From contig CALBQR010000002.1 in the NCBI GenBank assembly GCA_937899895.1, positions 1 to 64,000 on the forward strand: a stretch of 64,000 bases of DNA, written 5' to 3'. The translations under genes were made by a program, and so were the position numbers. The notes beneath the pieces were generated by a model, which was not told the origin of the DNA, ran no database searches, and saw nothing but the letters and a program-made list of their open reading frames with translations. This document shows, in pieces, positions 43,464-52,165 of this stretch (its first letter is position 1; each line of letters starts with the position of its first letter). This DNA comes from an uncultured Alistipes sp. GTDB lineage: Bacteria; Bacteroidota; Bacteroidia; Bacteroidales; Rikenellaceae.

Positions 43464-45500
43464 CTATTTGTATCGCTTGAATATGCGGGCTGTGCGTGAG
43501 GTGTTATATATACTAATAGTATGACGAACCGAGCCGTCATCGCATTTTTCGGGTGTGCTGAAATGGTAGCTTGCGAGATCCTCGCGCCCGAAACCACCGA
43601 AACGTTCCTCGTCAGTCGAGAGTACAATGCGGTAGCGACCAGGCTCACGCACGGGGATAACATAGTCGGGAATCGACGCCGTGCCACTCCAATTGAATAC
43701 AAAGATCAGATCGCGGTGCGCAAAGACCATCGTCTGGTTGTCCTGATCCATCAGCAGGTTGTATGCGTAGCCGTCCTCCAACACCTTATAGCGTTTCATC
43801 AGCTTGATCATTGCGCGGTCAAAATCGCCTAACTGCGAGTAGCGCAGGAAGGGGTTGCGAGCCAGCGACCATTGACGACGTGCATAGTCGTAACTCCAAT
43901 TGTTACCTTCGCGCGGGAAGTCGATCCATTCGGGGTGTCCGAACTCGTTACCCATAAAGTTCAGGTAGGCTTGGCCGCCCGTCGAGATAGTCATCAGTCG
44001 GATCATCTTGTGCAGAGCCATACCGCGATCGACGATCAAATTCTTCGAGCCGCGATTCATATCGGTGTACATCTCCTTGTCCATCAGTCGGAAGGCGATG
44101 GTCTTATCACCCACCAATGCCTGGTCGTGGCTCTCGGCATAGGCAACCGTACCCACATCGGGCAGGCGGTTGGTCATAATCTCCCATATCTGCCACATAT
44201 TCCACTCCTCGTCGGGCACCTCTTTGAGCATCTTGATCCAGAAGTCGGGGATCGCCATACCCAAGCGATAGTCGAAGCCGATACCGCCGTCGTCAATCTT
44301 CTGACACATACCGGGCATACCGCTCACGTCTTCGGCAATCGTAATGGCCGACGGGCGGAAATCGTGAATCAGTCGATTAGCAAGCGTGAGGTATGTAATT
44401 GCGGGTCGATTGACCGTATTGTCGAAGAACTTTTCGCGCGAATCGAACTCGGTGTAGCCGTGGTGGTCGTAGAGCATTGAGGTTACGCCGTCGAAACGGA
44501 AACCGTCGAAATGGTACTCATCGAGCCAATATTTGAGATTCGACAGCAGGAAGTGCTGCACTTCTGGCTTGGCGTAGTCGAAGGTCATCGAGTCCCAATA
44601 TTTCTGATAGCCAGCCTCGCCTGCGGGAGAGTAGTGGTGATCGCTGCCGTCCAACTCGCGCAGACCCTCGTTGAAATTCTTGACATAGTGGGCGTGAACG
44701 ACGTCCATAATCACCGCCAGACCCATCGTGTGCGCCACGCGGATCAGCTCCTTCAACTCTTCGGGTGTGCCGAAACGGCTCGACGGAGCGTAGAAATTCG
44801 ATACGTGATAGCCGAACGAGCCGTAGTAGGGGTGCTCGGCAACCGCCATCAACTGCACAGCATTGTAACCCGCACGACGAATCTTGGGCAAAATCTTGCG
44901 CGTAAATTCGCGGTACGTACCCACGCCTGCCTTCTCTTGCGCCATACCCACGTGAGCCTCATAAATCAGCAGCGAGCCGAGCGACTTCGCGTCGAACTGA
45001 TCGCCCTGCCAATCGTACTGCTCGGTGGGAGCCCAAAATTGAGCCGAGAAATCTTTTGTCTCGTCATTTTGCACTACACGAGTGGCGTATGCGGGAATTC
45101 GATCGTGCCACCCGTTGTCGCCGTGTACAGCCATTTTGTATGTTGAGCCGTGTGTAAGTTTGTTTTTATACATTGCGTCGGGCAGGAAAATGCTCCATAC
45201 GCCGCCCTCGCCGCGATGCAGCTCCAATTCGCCACGTCGCCAATCGTTGAAATCACCAAACAGATAGACCTCTTTGGCTGCGGGCAACCACTCGCGGAAC
45301 CACCAGCCTGAAAGAATTTCGTCGCGTTGCCAGCCGTAATAACGATAGCCATTGGCATAATCAACGATCGAACCTGCGGCGCGCTCGATCTGGAATATCT
45401 GATTGATATACAGCTCGTGTCGATGGATCAATTCGCCCTCGACAGGCTCTAACCAAGCGTCGCGTTCGACGATTGGAATGTGCTTCGGAGTAATCAACAT
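43464..45500 (-). CDS. glgB: 1,4-alpha-glucan branching enzyme
   Basis: A 678-residue GH13 enzyme that adds alpha-1,6 branches to glycogen. An N-terminal CBM48 domain (VYLFGDFNDWRRG) precedes the barrel. Catalytic set: DGFRFDGVTSMLYDHHG (Asp nucleophile), TIAEDVSGMPG (Glu acid) and AESHDQALVGDKT (Asp). The overall sequence resembles the eukaryotic-type branching enzyme more than the enterobacterial GlgB. No glgA, glgC or glgP is adjacent. Confidence 0.93.
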   Translation of the reverse strand: MLITPKHIPIVERDAWLEPVEGELIHRHELYINQIFQIERAAGSIVDYANGYRYYGWQRDEILSGWWFREWLPAAKEVYLFGDFNDWRRGELELHRGEGGVWSIFLPDAMYKNKLTHGSTYKMAVHGDNGWHDRIPAYATRVVQNDETKDFSAQFWAPTEQYDWQGDQFDAKSLGSLLIYEAHVGMAQEKAGVGTYREFTRKILPKIRRAGYNAVQLMAVAEHPYYGSFGYHVSNFYAPSSRFGTPEELKELIRVAHTMGLAVIMDVVHAHYVKNFNEGLRELDGSDHHYSPAGEAGYQKYWDSMTFDYAKPEVQHFLLSNLKYWLDEYHFDGFRFDGVTSMLYDHHGYTEFDSREKFFDNTVNRPAITYLTLANRLIHDFRPSAITIAEDVSGMPGMCQKIDDGGIGFDYRLGMAIPDFWIKMLKEVPDEEWNMWQIWEIMTNRLPDVGTVAYAESHDQALVGDKTIAFRLMDKEMYTDMNRGSKNLIVDRGMALHKMIRLMTISTGGQAYLNFMGNEFGHPEWIDFPREGNNWSYDYARRQWSLARNPFLRYSQLGDFDRAMIKLMKRYKVLEDGYAYNLLMDQDNQTMVFAHRDLIFVFNWSGTASIPDYVIPVREPGRYRIVLSTDEERFGGFGREDLASYHFSTPEKCDDGSVRHTISIYNTSRTARIFKRYK

Positions 45501-45528
45501 AGCGTATAAGTCTTAAAAATTGACACAA

Positions 45529-45559
45529 TAAAGTTAGGAAAATTACACGGAATATGCAA
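45529..45559 (-). promoter_or_regulatory. Promoter of glgB
   Basis: Minus strand: TTG (45559-45557), 20 bases, TAACTTTA (45536-45529), one mismatch in the -7 box; 29 bases upstream of the start. Confidence 0.55.
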
Positions 45560-45672
45560 GAATTCGAAAAATTTTTCTAATTTTGTAAAGATTATGGGTG
45601 AAATACGCCCGTAATTTTAGACAGCGAAACAACAATTTAATACTAATATTTAACTAACACAATTTTCAAATT

Positions 45673-47232
45673 ATGTTCAAAGGACATCCCAAAGGTTTGT
45701 TGGCTGCTGCTTTGAGTAATATGGGTGAGCGTTTCGGCTACTATATTATGAATGCAGTGCTGGTGCTGTTCCTCTGCTCGAAGTTCGGCCTGAACGAGGC
45801 AGTCAGCGGTACTATCTATTCGGTATTCTACGCAGGTATCTATCTGTTGGCATTGGTTGGTGGTTACATTGCTGACCATTCGCAGAACTACAAGGGTACG
45901 ATTAAGTCGGGCTTGATCGTGATGGCAAGCGGTTACGTGCTGCTGTCGATTCCTATCTTGGCAACTGATGGTAACACCACTTGGTTGTTGGCTCTGACCT
46001 GCTTCGCATTGTTCCTGATTGCATTTGGTAACGGTCTGTTCAAGGGTAACTTGCAGGCAATCGTTGGTCAGATGTATGACAACTTCGAGGCTGAGGCTGC
46101 CAAGAAGGGGCCCGAGGCTCTGGCTCTGGCAAAGAGCAAGCGTGATTCGGGTTTCCAGATTTTCTACGTATTTATCAATGTCGGTGGTCTGATCGCTCCG
46201 TTCGTTGCTCCGTTGCTGCGTGAGTGGTGGTTGAATGCCAATGAAATGGTTTATAACGCACAGCTGCCCGCACTCTGCCACGAGTTCCTTCAGAATGCAG
46301 GTGCAATGGCTCCCGAGGCTATGGCTAACTTGACGCAGTTGATGACCGAGGTTGGTGGTGCAGTTGATAATATGGCTGAATCGTGCCAGAAGTACTTGCA
46401 GATCTTCAATGAGGGTATCCACTATTCGTTCATCGCTTCGGTTGCTGCAATGCTGATCTCGCTGGTGATCTTCATCGCATCGCAGAAGATTTTCCCCAAC
46501 CCTGCAAAGAAAGAGGCTGTTAAGAGTGTTGAATATACTCCCGAAGAGAAGGCAGCTGCTGCAAAGGAGATCAAGCAGCGTCTGTATGCTCTGTTCGCAG
46601 TGCTGGGTATCGTTATCTTCTTCTGGTTCTCGTTCCACCAGAACGGTATGTCGCTGTCGTTCTTCGCTCGCGACTTCGTCGATTCGTCGGCTGTTGCCCC
46701 CGAAATCTGGCAGGCAATTAACCCCTTCTTCGTGATCGTACTGACTCCCGTTATTATGGCAATCTTTGGTGCTCTGGCACGTCGCGGTAAGGAGATCTCG
46801 ACTCCTCGCAAGATCGCTATCGGTATGTTCATCGCAGGTTTGGCATTCTTGTTCTTGGCTATCTACTCGTTCATCGCAGGTTATCCTTCGGCTGATACCT
46901 TCAAGGCTCTGCCTATCGCAGAGCAGATGGCAGCAAAGGCTCATTGGTGGGTTCTGATCGCAGTTTACTTCTTCTTGACTGTTGCAGAGTTGTTCATCTC
47001 GCCGCTGGGTCTGTCGTTCGTATCGAAGGTAGCACCCAAGCATCTGCTCGGTCTGTGCCAGGGTCTGTGGCTCGGTGCAACCGCAGTTGGTAACTTGATG
47101 TTGTGGGTTGGTCCTCTGATGTACAACGCTTGGCCTTTGTGGCAGTGCTGGACCGTATTCCTCGTAGTATGCCTTGTTTCGATGGGCGTGATGCTGGGTA
47201 TGGTTAAGTGGTTGGAGCGCGTAACAAAGTAA
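45673..47232 (+). CDS. Proton-dependent oligopeptide transporter (POT/PTR family)
   Basis: A 519-residue inner-membrane protein with twelve to fourteen helices. The family signature lies in helix 1 (SNMGERFGYYIMNAVLVLFL), with FYAGIYLLALVGGYIADHSQ and the PTR2 motif region FQIFYVFINVGGLIAPFVAP. It imports di- and tripeptides with protons. The region around 200-260 carries a longer loop than usual (about 60 residues, hydrophilic). A -7 box TAATTTTG lies at 45578-45585 without a clear -33 box. Confidence 0.93.
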   Translation: MFKGHPKGLLAAALSNMGERFGYYIMNAVLVLFLCSKFGLNEAVSGTIYSVFYAGIYLLALVGGYIADHSQNYKGTIKSGLIVMASGYVLLSIPILATDGNTTWLLALTCFALFLIAFGNGLFKGNLQAIVGQMYDNFEAEAAKKGPEALALAKSKRDSGFQIFYVFINVGGLIAPFVAPLLREWWLNANEMVYNAQLPALCHEFLQNAGAMAPEAMANLTQLMTEVGGAVDNMAESCQKYLQIFNEGIHYSFIASVAAMLISLVIFIASQKIFPNPAKKEAVKSVEYTPEEKAAAAKEIKQRLYALFAVLGIVIFFWFSFHQNGMSLSFFARDFVDSSAVAPEIWQAINPFFVIVLTPVIMAIFGALARRGKEISTPRKIAIGMFIAGLAFLFLAIYSFIAGYPSADTFKALPIAEQMAAKAHWWVLIAVYFFLTVAELFISPLGLSFVSKVAPKHLLGLCQGLWLGATAVGNLMLWVGPLMYNAWPLWQCWTVFLVVCLVSMGVMLGMVKWLERVTK

Positions 47233-47262
47233 GCGACCGAATACCACTAAATTAGATAAAAG

Positions 47263-47292
47263 GTGCGGAGCGAGTGTTGTTCCGCACTTTTT
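47263..47292 (+). terminator. Terminator of the peptide transporter gene
   Basis: GTGCGGA / TCCGCAC stem, 11-base loop, then seven T. Confidence 0.8.
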
Positions 47293-47304
47293 TTGTGCAG
47301 AATA

Positions 47305-47336
47305 TTGAGATAATTGCCGAAAAAATCGTAATTTTG
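47305..47336 (+). promoter_or_regulatory. Promoter of phosphofructokinase gene
   Basis: TTG (47305-47307), 21 bases, TAATTTTG (47329-47336). It lies directly after the preceding terminator and leaves a leader of about 85 bases. Confidence 0.55.
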
Positions 47337-47426
47337 GGCGCGGAAAAGTGTGAGATTGCATTTTTCGGCAACAATGCAACGAAAAGCAGTAAGAATAAGT
47401 ATAACTCTAAATTTAGACAAACAACA

Positions 47427-48659
47427 ATGAAACAGGCAATTGCAATTCTGACGGGTGGCGGTCCGGCTCCCGGTATGAACACTGTTGTGGGCAGTGTAGC
47501 TAAGACCTTCTTGGAGAAGGGTTACCGTGTAATCGGTCTTCACTATGGTTATTCGGGTTTGTTCAATCCGTCGCCTCGCACCGAGGATCTGGATTTCGTA
47601 AAGGCAGACTTCATCTTCAATCAGGGTGGTTCGTACCTCACTATGAGCCGCTTCAAGCCCACCGACAAGGATTTCGAGGAGAACTTCAACCTCAAATTCT
47701 TCACCGAGAACAACGTTAAGTTGCTCGTAACCGTTGGAGGTGATGATACCGCTTCGACCGCAAACCGCATTGCAAAGTTCCTCGAAGCAAAGCAGTATCC
47801 CATTGCTAATATCCACGTTCCCAAGACTATCGACAACGACCTGCCCCTGCCTATGGGTACTCCGACCTTCGGTTACCAGTCGGCAAAGGAGGGTGGTACG
47901 GTTATCGGCCGCGCAGTTTATAACGACGCTCGCACCTCGGCTAACTGGTTCGTAGTTGCGGCTATGGGTCGCTCGGCTGGCCACTTGGCATTTGGTATCG
48001 GTACCGCTTGCCACTATCCTATGATCGTTATCCCTGAGATGTTCAACAAGACCGAGATCACCGTTGATAAGATCGTTAACTTGGTAGTGTCGGCTATCAT
48101 CAAGCGTAAGTTGATGGGTATCGAGTACGGTGTTGCAATGATTTCGGAGGGTGTATTCCACTCGCTCTCTGACGAGGAGATCAAGAAGTCGGGTGTTCAC
48201 TTCACCTATGACGATCACGGCCACCCCGAATTGGGTAAGGTATCGAAGGCTCACATCTTCAACGAGATGCTCGAAAAGAAGGTTAAGGAGCTCGGTTTGA
48301 AGGTTAAGTCGCGTCCCGTTGAGATCGGTTACGAGGTACGTTGCCAGACTCCTATCGCATACGACTTGGTATATTGCTCGCAGTTGGGTATGGGTGTTTA
48401 TAAGCTGTTCAGCGAGGGTAAGACCGGCTGTATGGTATATGTAAGCACCGACGGTATGGTATCGCCCCTCTACTTGAAGGATTTGCAGGATCCCACCACT
48501 GGTAAGATTCCTCCCCGTCTGGTTAACATCGAGTCGGATAAGTTCAAGCAGGTTGTTGATTATCTGTTGAACTATGTAACCGAGGAGGACTACGAGGCTG
48601 CAAAGCAGTACGTAGCTAACCCTGAGGAGTACGACTTCCGTAAGATCTTGAATTGGTAA
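47427..48659 (+). CDS. pfp: 6-phosphofructokinase, PPi-dependent type by signature
   Basis: A 410-residue PfkA-superfamily enzyme from ATG 47427 (the longer frame to 47274 crosses promoter and terminator). The donor-site motif is VGGDDTAST: the second Asp replaces the Gly found in ATP-dependent PFK and blocks ATP. The catalytic loop is PKTIDND, with Lys where ATP enzymes have Gly. Both marks point to pyrophosphate as phosphoryl donor, hence reversible fructose-6-phosphate phosphorylation. Further landmarks: AMGRSAGHLAFGIG and EVRCQTPIAYDLVYCSQLG. Single gene with its own promoter and terminator. Confidence 0.88.
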   Translation: MKQAIAILTGGGPAPGMNTVVGSVAKTFLEKGYRVIGLHYGYSGLFNPSPRTEDLDFVKADFIFNQGGSYLTMSRFKPTDKDFEENFNLKFFTENNVKLLVTVGGDDTASTANRIAKFLEAKQYPIANIHVPKTIDNDLPLPMGTPTFGYQSAKEGGTVIGRAVYNDARTSANWFVVAAMGRSAGHLAFGIGTACHYPMIVIPEMFNKTEITVDKIVNLVVSAIIKRKLMGIEYGVAMISEGVFHSLSDEEIKKSGVHFTYDDHGHPELGKVSKAHIFNEMLEKKVKELGLKVKSRPVEIGYEVRCQTPIAYDLVYCSQLGMGVYKLFSEGKTGCMVYVSTDGMVSPLYLKDLQDPTTGKIPPRLVNIESDKFKQVVDYLLNYVTEEDYEAAKQYVANPEEYDFRKILNW

Positions 48660-48682
48660 TCCATTTGCCAATCAGATACGAC

Positions 48683-48719
48683 AACGGCCACTCGCAAAAG
48701 AGTGGCCGTTTGTTTTTTG
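48683..48719 (+). terminator. Terminator of the phosphofructokinase gene
   Basis: AACGGCCACTC / GAGTGGCCGTT stem, 6-base loop, then T-rich tract. Confidence 0.85.
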
Positions 48720-48738
48720 TACGTTGTGATGGGGCGAA

Positions 48739-49107
48739 TTATAACGCGGGTTGTTCGATCTTTACTCGATCTTCGGCACCAAAACTTGTCGCAATGATTC
48801 GCACAACGCGACGCTTGCCGCTGTTGTTGGGCGTGAAACTGATCTTGATTCCCGAATTCCACTCGGCCAAGGCACGTGTCATTTCGTAGTTGTCGATGAT
48901 TTCTACAATCTCGCACCAATCTTTGTTGTTGCTGCCGTAATATTTAATTACGACATCGTCTAAACCGGTCGAATTGACGGGGATAATCATCTCGCCTCCC
49001 GTAGCCGAAACCTCGTAGCTACGCTCGTAAAAATCGACACTGGGAATGTCGCAACCCGTCAGTGTTGCGGTCGAAAGCAGAAGGCAAAGTGCAAGTAGTC
49101 GTTTCAT
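48739..49107 (-). CDS. Small lipoprotein, BACON/Ig-like
   Basis: A 122-residue predicted lipoprotein (signal MKRLLALCLLLSTATLTGC, Cys19). The mature part is one beta-sandwich-like domain: YEVSATGGEMIIPVNSTGLD, then DWCEIVEI and a closing RVVRIIATSFGAEDRVKIEQ. The order of strands and the closing I-Q motif resemble BACON domains, which are common on Bacteroidota surface proteins. Function unknown. Its promoter contains a G8 tract in the spacer, described separately. Confidence 0.75.
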   Translation of the reverse strand: MKRLLALCLLLSTATLTGCDIPSVDFYERSYEVSATGGEMIIPVNSTGLDDVVIKYYGSNNKDWCEIVEIIDNYEMTRALAEWNSGIKISFTPNNSGKRRVVRIIATSFGAEDRVKIEQPAL

Positions 49108-49137
49108 AGTAGTTCTGTTTTAGCGGTTTATAGGGTA

Positions 49138-49167
49138 CAAAGTTACCCCCCCCGCGAAATTTCCAAA
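49138..49167 (-). promoter_or_regulatory. Promoter of the small lipoprotein with a G8 tract in the spacer
   Basis: Minus strand: TTTG (49167-49164), 18 bases, TAACTTTG (49145-49138). The eight spacer bases next to the -7 box are all G (49153-49146). Most other promoters here have 19-21 base spacers, so gain of one to three G would move this one into the common range and loss would weaken it. Confidence 0.65.
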
Positions 49168-49197
49168 TTTTTAGATGGAAAAATTATTTACAGCCAT

Positions 49198-49230
49198 AAA
49201 AAAGCCGCACCCCGAAACGGGATACGGCTC
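49198..49230 (-). terminator. Terminator of prs
   Basis: Minus strand: AGCCG..CCCG / CGGG..CGGCT stem with an AAA(C) loop and two mismatched positions, followed by six T; 30 bases after the prs stop. Confidence 0.75.
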
Positions 49231-49259
49231 GTTTGATTGGATATTTTTTGTTACGACTT

Positions 49260-50201
49260 TTAGAAGATAAAGCGCGAGCTGATCTCCTTATAGTTGTAAA
49301 CTCGGTCGATGACGTCAGCGAAGATATCGGCAACGCTCAACACGGTGAATTTCGACAAATCCTTGGTCTGATCCAGAGGAATGGTGTCGGTTACGATAAC
49401 CTCCTGCAATGCGCTGTTGGTGATGCGCTCGTAAGCGGGACCCGACAGAATAGCGTGGGTAGCTACGGCACGAACGCTCTTTGCACCCTTCTCCATCAAC
49501 ATATTAGCTGCCATAGTGATCGTACCTGCGGTGTCGATCATATCGTCGAGAATGATCACGTTGCGACCCTCTACATCACCGATAGCGGTCATCTTGCCAA
49601 CAACGTTAGCCTTCTCACGCTGCTTGTGGCTGATGATCATCGGAGCACCCAGATACTTTGCGTATGCACTTGCGCGCTTTGCACCACCCATATCGGGCGA
49701 AGCAACCGACAGATCCTCGATACCGAGCGAGTTGATGTAGGGAACGAAGATACCGCTTGCGTAAAGGTGATCAACGGGGATATCGAAGAAGCCCTGGATC
49801 TGGTCAGCGTGCAGGTCCATCGTCATAATGCGATCAACACCTGCTGCGCGCAACAGATTGGCAACGAGCTTTGCGCCGATCGAAACGCGAGGACGGTCTT
49901 TGCGGTCCTGACGTGCCCAACCGAAGTAGGGCATAACGGCGATTACGCGATGAGCCGATGCGCGGTGTGCTGCATCAATCATCAGCAGAAGCTCCATCAG
50001 ATTTTCTGCGGGCGGGAAAGTCGATTGGATGATGAATACGGTGCAGCCACGAATACTCTCGTTATAAGCGGGCTGGAATTCTCCATCACTAAATTCGAGA
50101 ACTTGCGAGTCGCCGAGTTCGCTGCCGTAACTGCGGGCGATCTTCTCTGCCAGAGGTCGCGAACCACGGCAAGCGAAGAATTTGATTTTGTGGATAGCCA
50201 T
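49260..50201 (-). CDS. prs: Ribose-phosphate pyrophosphokinase
   Basis: A 313-residue class I PRPP synthetase. N-terminal FACRGSRPLAEKIA, substrate region GWARQDRKDRPRVSIGAKL (catalytic flexible-loop residues), MTMDLHADQIQGFF and the PRPP-binding loop VIILDDMIDTAGTI. It makes PRPP for nucleotide, His and Trp synthesis. A -7 box TAATTTTG lies about 25 bases upstream of the start without a clear -33. Ended by its own terminator. Confidence 0.96.
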   Translation of the reverse strand: MAIHKIKFFACRGSRPLAEKIARSYGSELGDSQVLEFSDGEFQPAYNESIRGCTVFIIQSTFPPAENLMELLLMIDAAHRASAHRVIAVMPYFGWARQDRKDRPRVSIGAKLVANLLRAAGVDRIMTMDLHADQIQGFFDIPVDHLYASGIFVPYINSLGIEDLSVASPDMGGAKRASAYAKYLGAPMIISHKQREKANVVGKMTAIGDVEGRNVIILDDMIDTAGTITMAANMLMEKGAKSVRAVATHAILSGPAYERITNSALQEVIVTDTIPLDQTKDLSKFTVLSVADIFADVIDRVYNYKEISSRFIF

Positions 50202-50256
50202 AAGTCAGTTTGGTATGATCGTTAGTTTTTACAAAATTACAATTTTATTCGGCTCG

Positions 50257-50874
50257 TTATCCCTCTTTGATGTCGATTTTTTCAACATCATTCAAACATT
50301 TATCGATAAAATCCAAAATTTCATCTCTTCCGCGCCCCTTTTCCGATGAACTAACAAGCATCAGTGGCATCTCTTCCCACTGCTCGGCAAGTGTTCGCTG
50401 GTAACGCTCAACGCTGCGTTTTAGCTGTGCGGCTGACAATTTATCAGCTTTGGTGAAGATTAAACCGAAGGGGATACCGCGCTCTCCAAGCATTGTGATA
50501 AATTCCAGATCGATACGTTGCGGCTCCAAACGCGAATCAACCAACACGAACAGATAGTGCAATTTGCGGCACTTTGTAACATAGTCGGTGATAAGTTTCG
50601 AGAAACCGCCACGCACATCCTTTGAGACGCGCGCATAGCCATATCCGGGCAGATCGACCAGATACCACTTATCGTTAATCAGGAAATGGTTTATAAGGCG
50701 GGTTTTGCCGGGTGTGCCCGACACCTTTGCCAACTGACGCTGGGTGAGCATATTGATCAGCGACGATTTGCCAACATTACTTCGACCGATAAATGCAAAC
50801 TCGTGGAGATTGTCATCGGGTATCTGTTGCAGTTTCTGGCTACTGCATTTGAATTGGGCTTTGCTGATAATCAT
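50257..50874 (-). CDS. engB: Ribosome-biogenesis GTPase EngB/YihA
   Basis: A 205-residue TRAFAC GTPase: G1 FIGRSNVGKSSLINML, G2 Thr in SGTPGKT, G3 LVDLPGYGYA, G4 IFTKADKL and G5 VSSSEKG. The family helps assemble the large ribosomal subunit and is essential in many bacteria. It has its own clear promoter and is followed, 55 bases on, by prs in the same direction. Confidence 0.95.
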   Translation of the reverse strand: MIISKAQFKCSSQKLQQIPDDNLHEFAFIGRSNVGKSSLINMLTQRQLAKVSGTPGKTRLINHFLINDKWYLVDLPGYGYARVSKDVRGGFSKLITDYVTKCRKLHYLFVLVDSRLEPQRIDLEFITMLGERGIPFGLIFTKADKLSAAQLKRSVERYQRTLAEQWEEMPLMLVSSSEKGRGRDEILDFIDKCLNDVEKIDIKEG

Positions 50875-50895
50875 TGCTCACACTTTTTTCTCATA

Positions 50896-50926
50896 CAAAG
50901 ATACTCTTTTTTAGCGAAAAGCCAAA
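50896..50926 (-). promoter_or_regulatory. Promoter of engB
   Basis: Minus strand: TTTG (50926-50923), 19 bases, TATCTTTG (50903-50896): full match, 21 bases before the start. Confidence 0.75.
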
Positions 50927-50963
50927 CCGTTTCGGCTATTCTTAAAATATTTTCACAACTTGA

Positions 50964-50995
50964 TTTGTAGAATCTCTGCGAAAGCCGTATCTTTG
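50964..50995 (+). promoter_or_regulatory. Promoter of the M19 dipeptidase gene
   Basis: TTTG (50964-50967), 20 bases, TATCTTTG (50988-50995): full match, 29 bases before the start. It lies back to back with the engB promoter. Confidence 0.75.
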
Positions 50996-51024
50996 ACCGT
51001 GATTTTAGATAGGAAAGAATCAAT

Positions 51025-52098
51025 ATGAAGAGAATTATATTGCTGATTATGACCGTTATACCATTGATATCAACAGCTCAACGTCAAGTAACCGATGCCG
51101 AGGTCGAAGCTTTGCACGACCGCATTATTTCGATTGATACGCACAACGATTTTTCGTTGGCATACTGCTTCCCCAATGCAGGTTTTTCGACAGCAAAGGG
51201 TCAGGTGTCGTTCGAGAAGATGATCGAAGGCCGTCTGGACTGTGCTGTGTTTGCCGCCTATATTGATCAGGGAAAGTGTGATGAGGCGGGCCACGAGTGG
51301 GCTCGCAATCGAGCCGAAACGATGGTTGCAGGTTTGAAACGATACGTTGCCGAAAATGAGGATAAGGGCGTTGTGGTCTATTCGGCTGCGGAGATTGAAC
51401 GCGCAAAGCAGGAGGGTAAGCGAGCAATGATGATCTCGATCGAGAATTGCTACTGCTTCGGTACTGACATTATGGCGGTCGAGCACTTCTATAATATGGG
51501 TGTCCGTATGGCAACGCTGACCCACAATGGAGCAAACGAGATCGCCGACACTTGCGTCGATCAGGGCGTGAAGGGTGGTCTAACGGAGTTTGGTCGAAAG
51601 GTGATTGCCGAGATGAATCGATTGGGTATGGTGATTGATGTCTCGCACGCATCGCGTCTGGCTACGTTGCAGGCCGCCGAGTTGAGTGAAACGCCTATTA
51701 TCGCATCACATTCAGGCGTTTATGGCGTTCGCGCAATTCGTCGAAATCTTACCGATAAAGAGATTTTGGCAATTGCTGCGAAGGGCGGAGTAGTTCAGGT
51801 TGCGATTGTACGCTCGTTTATTTCGAACAAGCCGAAGGGCGAGGAGAGCCTTGCAGATCTGGTTGCTCACGTCGATTATCTCGTTAAACTTGTCGGTGTT
51901 GATCACGTAGGCTTTGGCTCGGATTTCGATGGCGGTGGCGGTATGCGTGGTTGCCGCAATATGTCGCAAATCAAGAATGTAACCCGCGCTCTGATGGAGG
52001 CCGGTTATTCGGATGAAGATATCGCCAAGATGTGGGGTGGTAATACTCTGCGCGTAATGAAAGCGGTCGAGGAGTACGCCGCAAGTCAGCGCAAATAA
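51025..52098 (+). CDS. Membrane (renal-type) dipeptidase, peptidase family M19, exported
   Basis: A 357-residue zinc enzyme with a signal peptide (MKRIILLIMTVIPLISTA). First ligands are His40 and Asp42 in SIDTHNDF, the bridging Glu in MISIENCY, then the histidines in DVSHASR and ASHSGVYGVRAI(RR), and the Asp in VGFGSDFDGGGG. It cleaves dipeptides in the periplasm, including possibly D-amino-acid-containing ones. Single gene between its own promoter and a bidirectional terminator. Confidence 0.93.
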   Translation: MKRIILLIMTVIPLISTAQRQVTDAEVEALHDRIISIDTHNDFSLAYCFPNAGFSTAKGQVSFEKMIEGRLDCAVFAAYIDQGKCDEAGHEWARNRAETMVAGLKRYVAENEDKGVVVYSAAEIERAKQEGKRAMMISIENCYCFGTDIMAVEHFYNMGVRMATLTHNGANEIADTCVDQGVKGGLTEFGRKVIAEMNRLGMVIDVSHASRLATLQAAELSETPIIASHSGVYGVRAIRRNLTDKEILAIAAKGGVVQVAIVRSFISNKPKGEESLADLVAHVDYLVKLVGVDHVGFGSDFDGGGGMRGCRNMSQIKNVTRALMEAGYSDEDIAKMWGGNTLRVMKAVEEYAASQRK

Positions 52099-52124
52099 CA
52101 CTCTCAAAAAAGTCGAACTAAGAT

Positions 52125-52161
52125 AGATAGGGCCGAGAATGATAATTTCTCGGCCCTATCT
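52125..52161. terminator. Bidirectional terminator between M19 gene and the S26 peptidase gene
   Basis: Perfect 15-bp stem AGATAGGGCCGAGAA / TTCTCGGCCCTATCT with a 7-base loop. Confidence 0.85.
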
Positions 52162-52165
52162 GTCT

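Noticed and set aside
45643..47379. 578-residue open frame opposite the peptide transporter
   Set aside because: Low-complexity Cys/Gln-rich composition typical of an antisense reading; the plus strand has an unmistakable POT transporter and two flanking terminator/promoter signals lie inside the frame.
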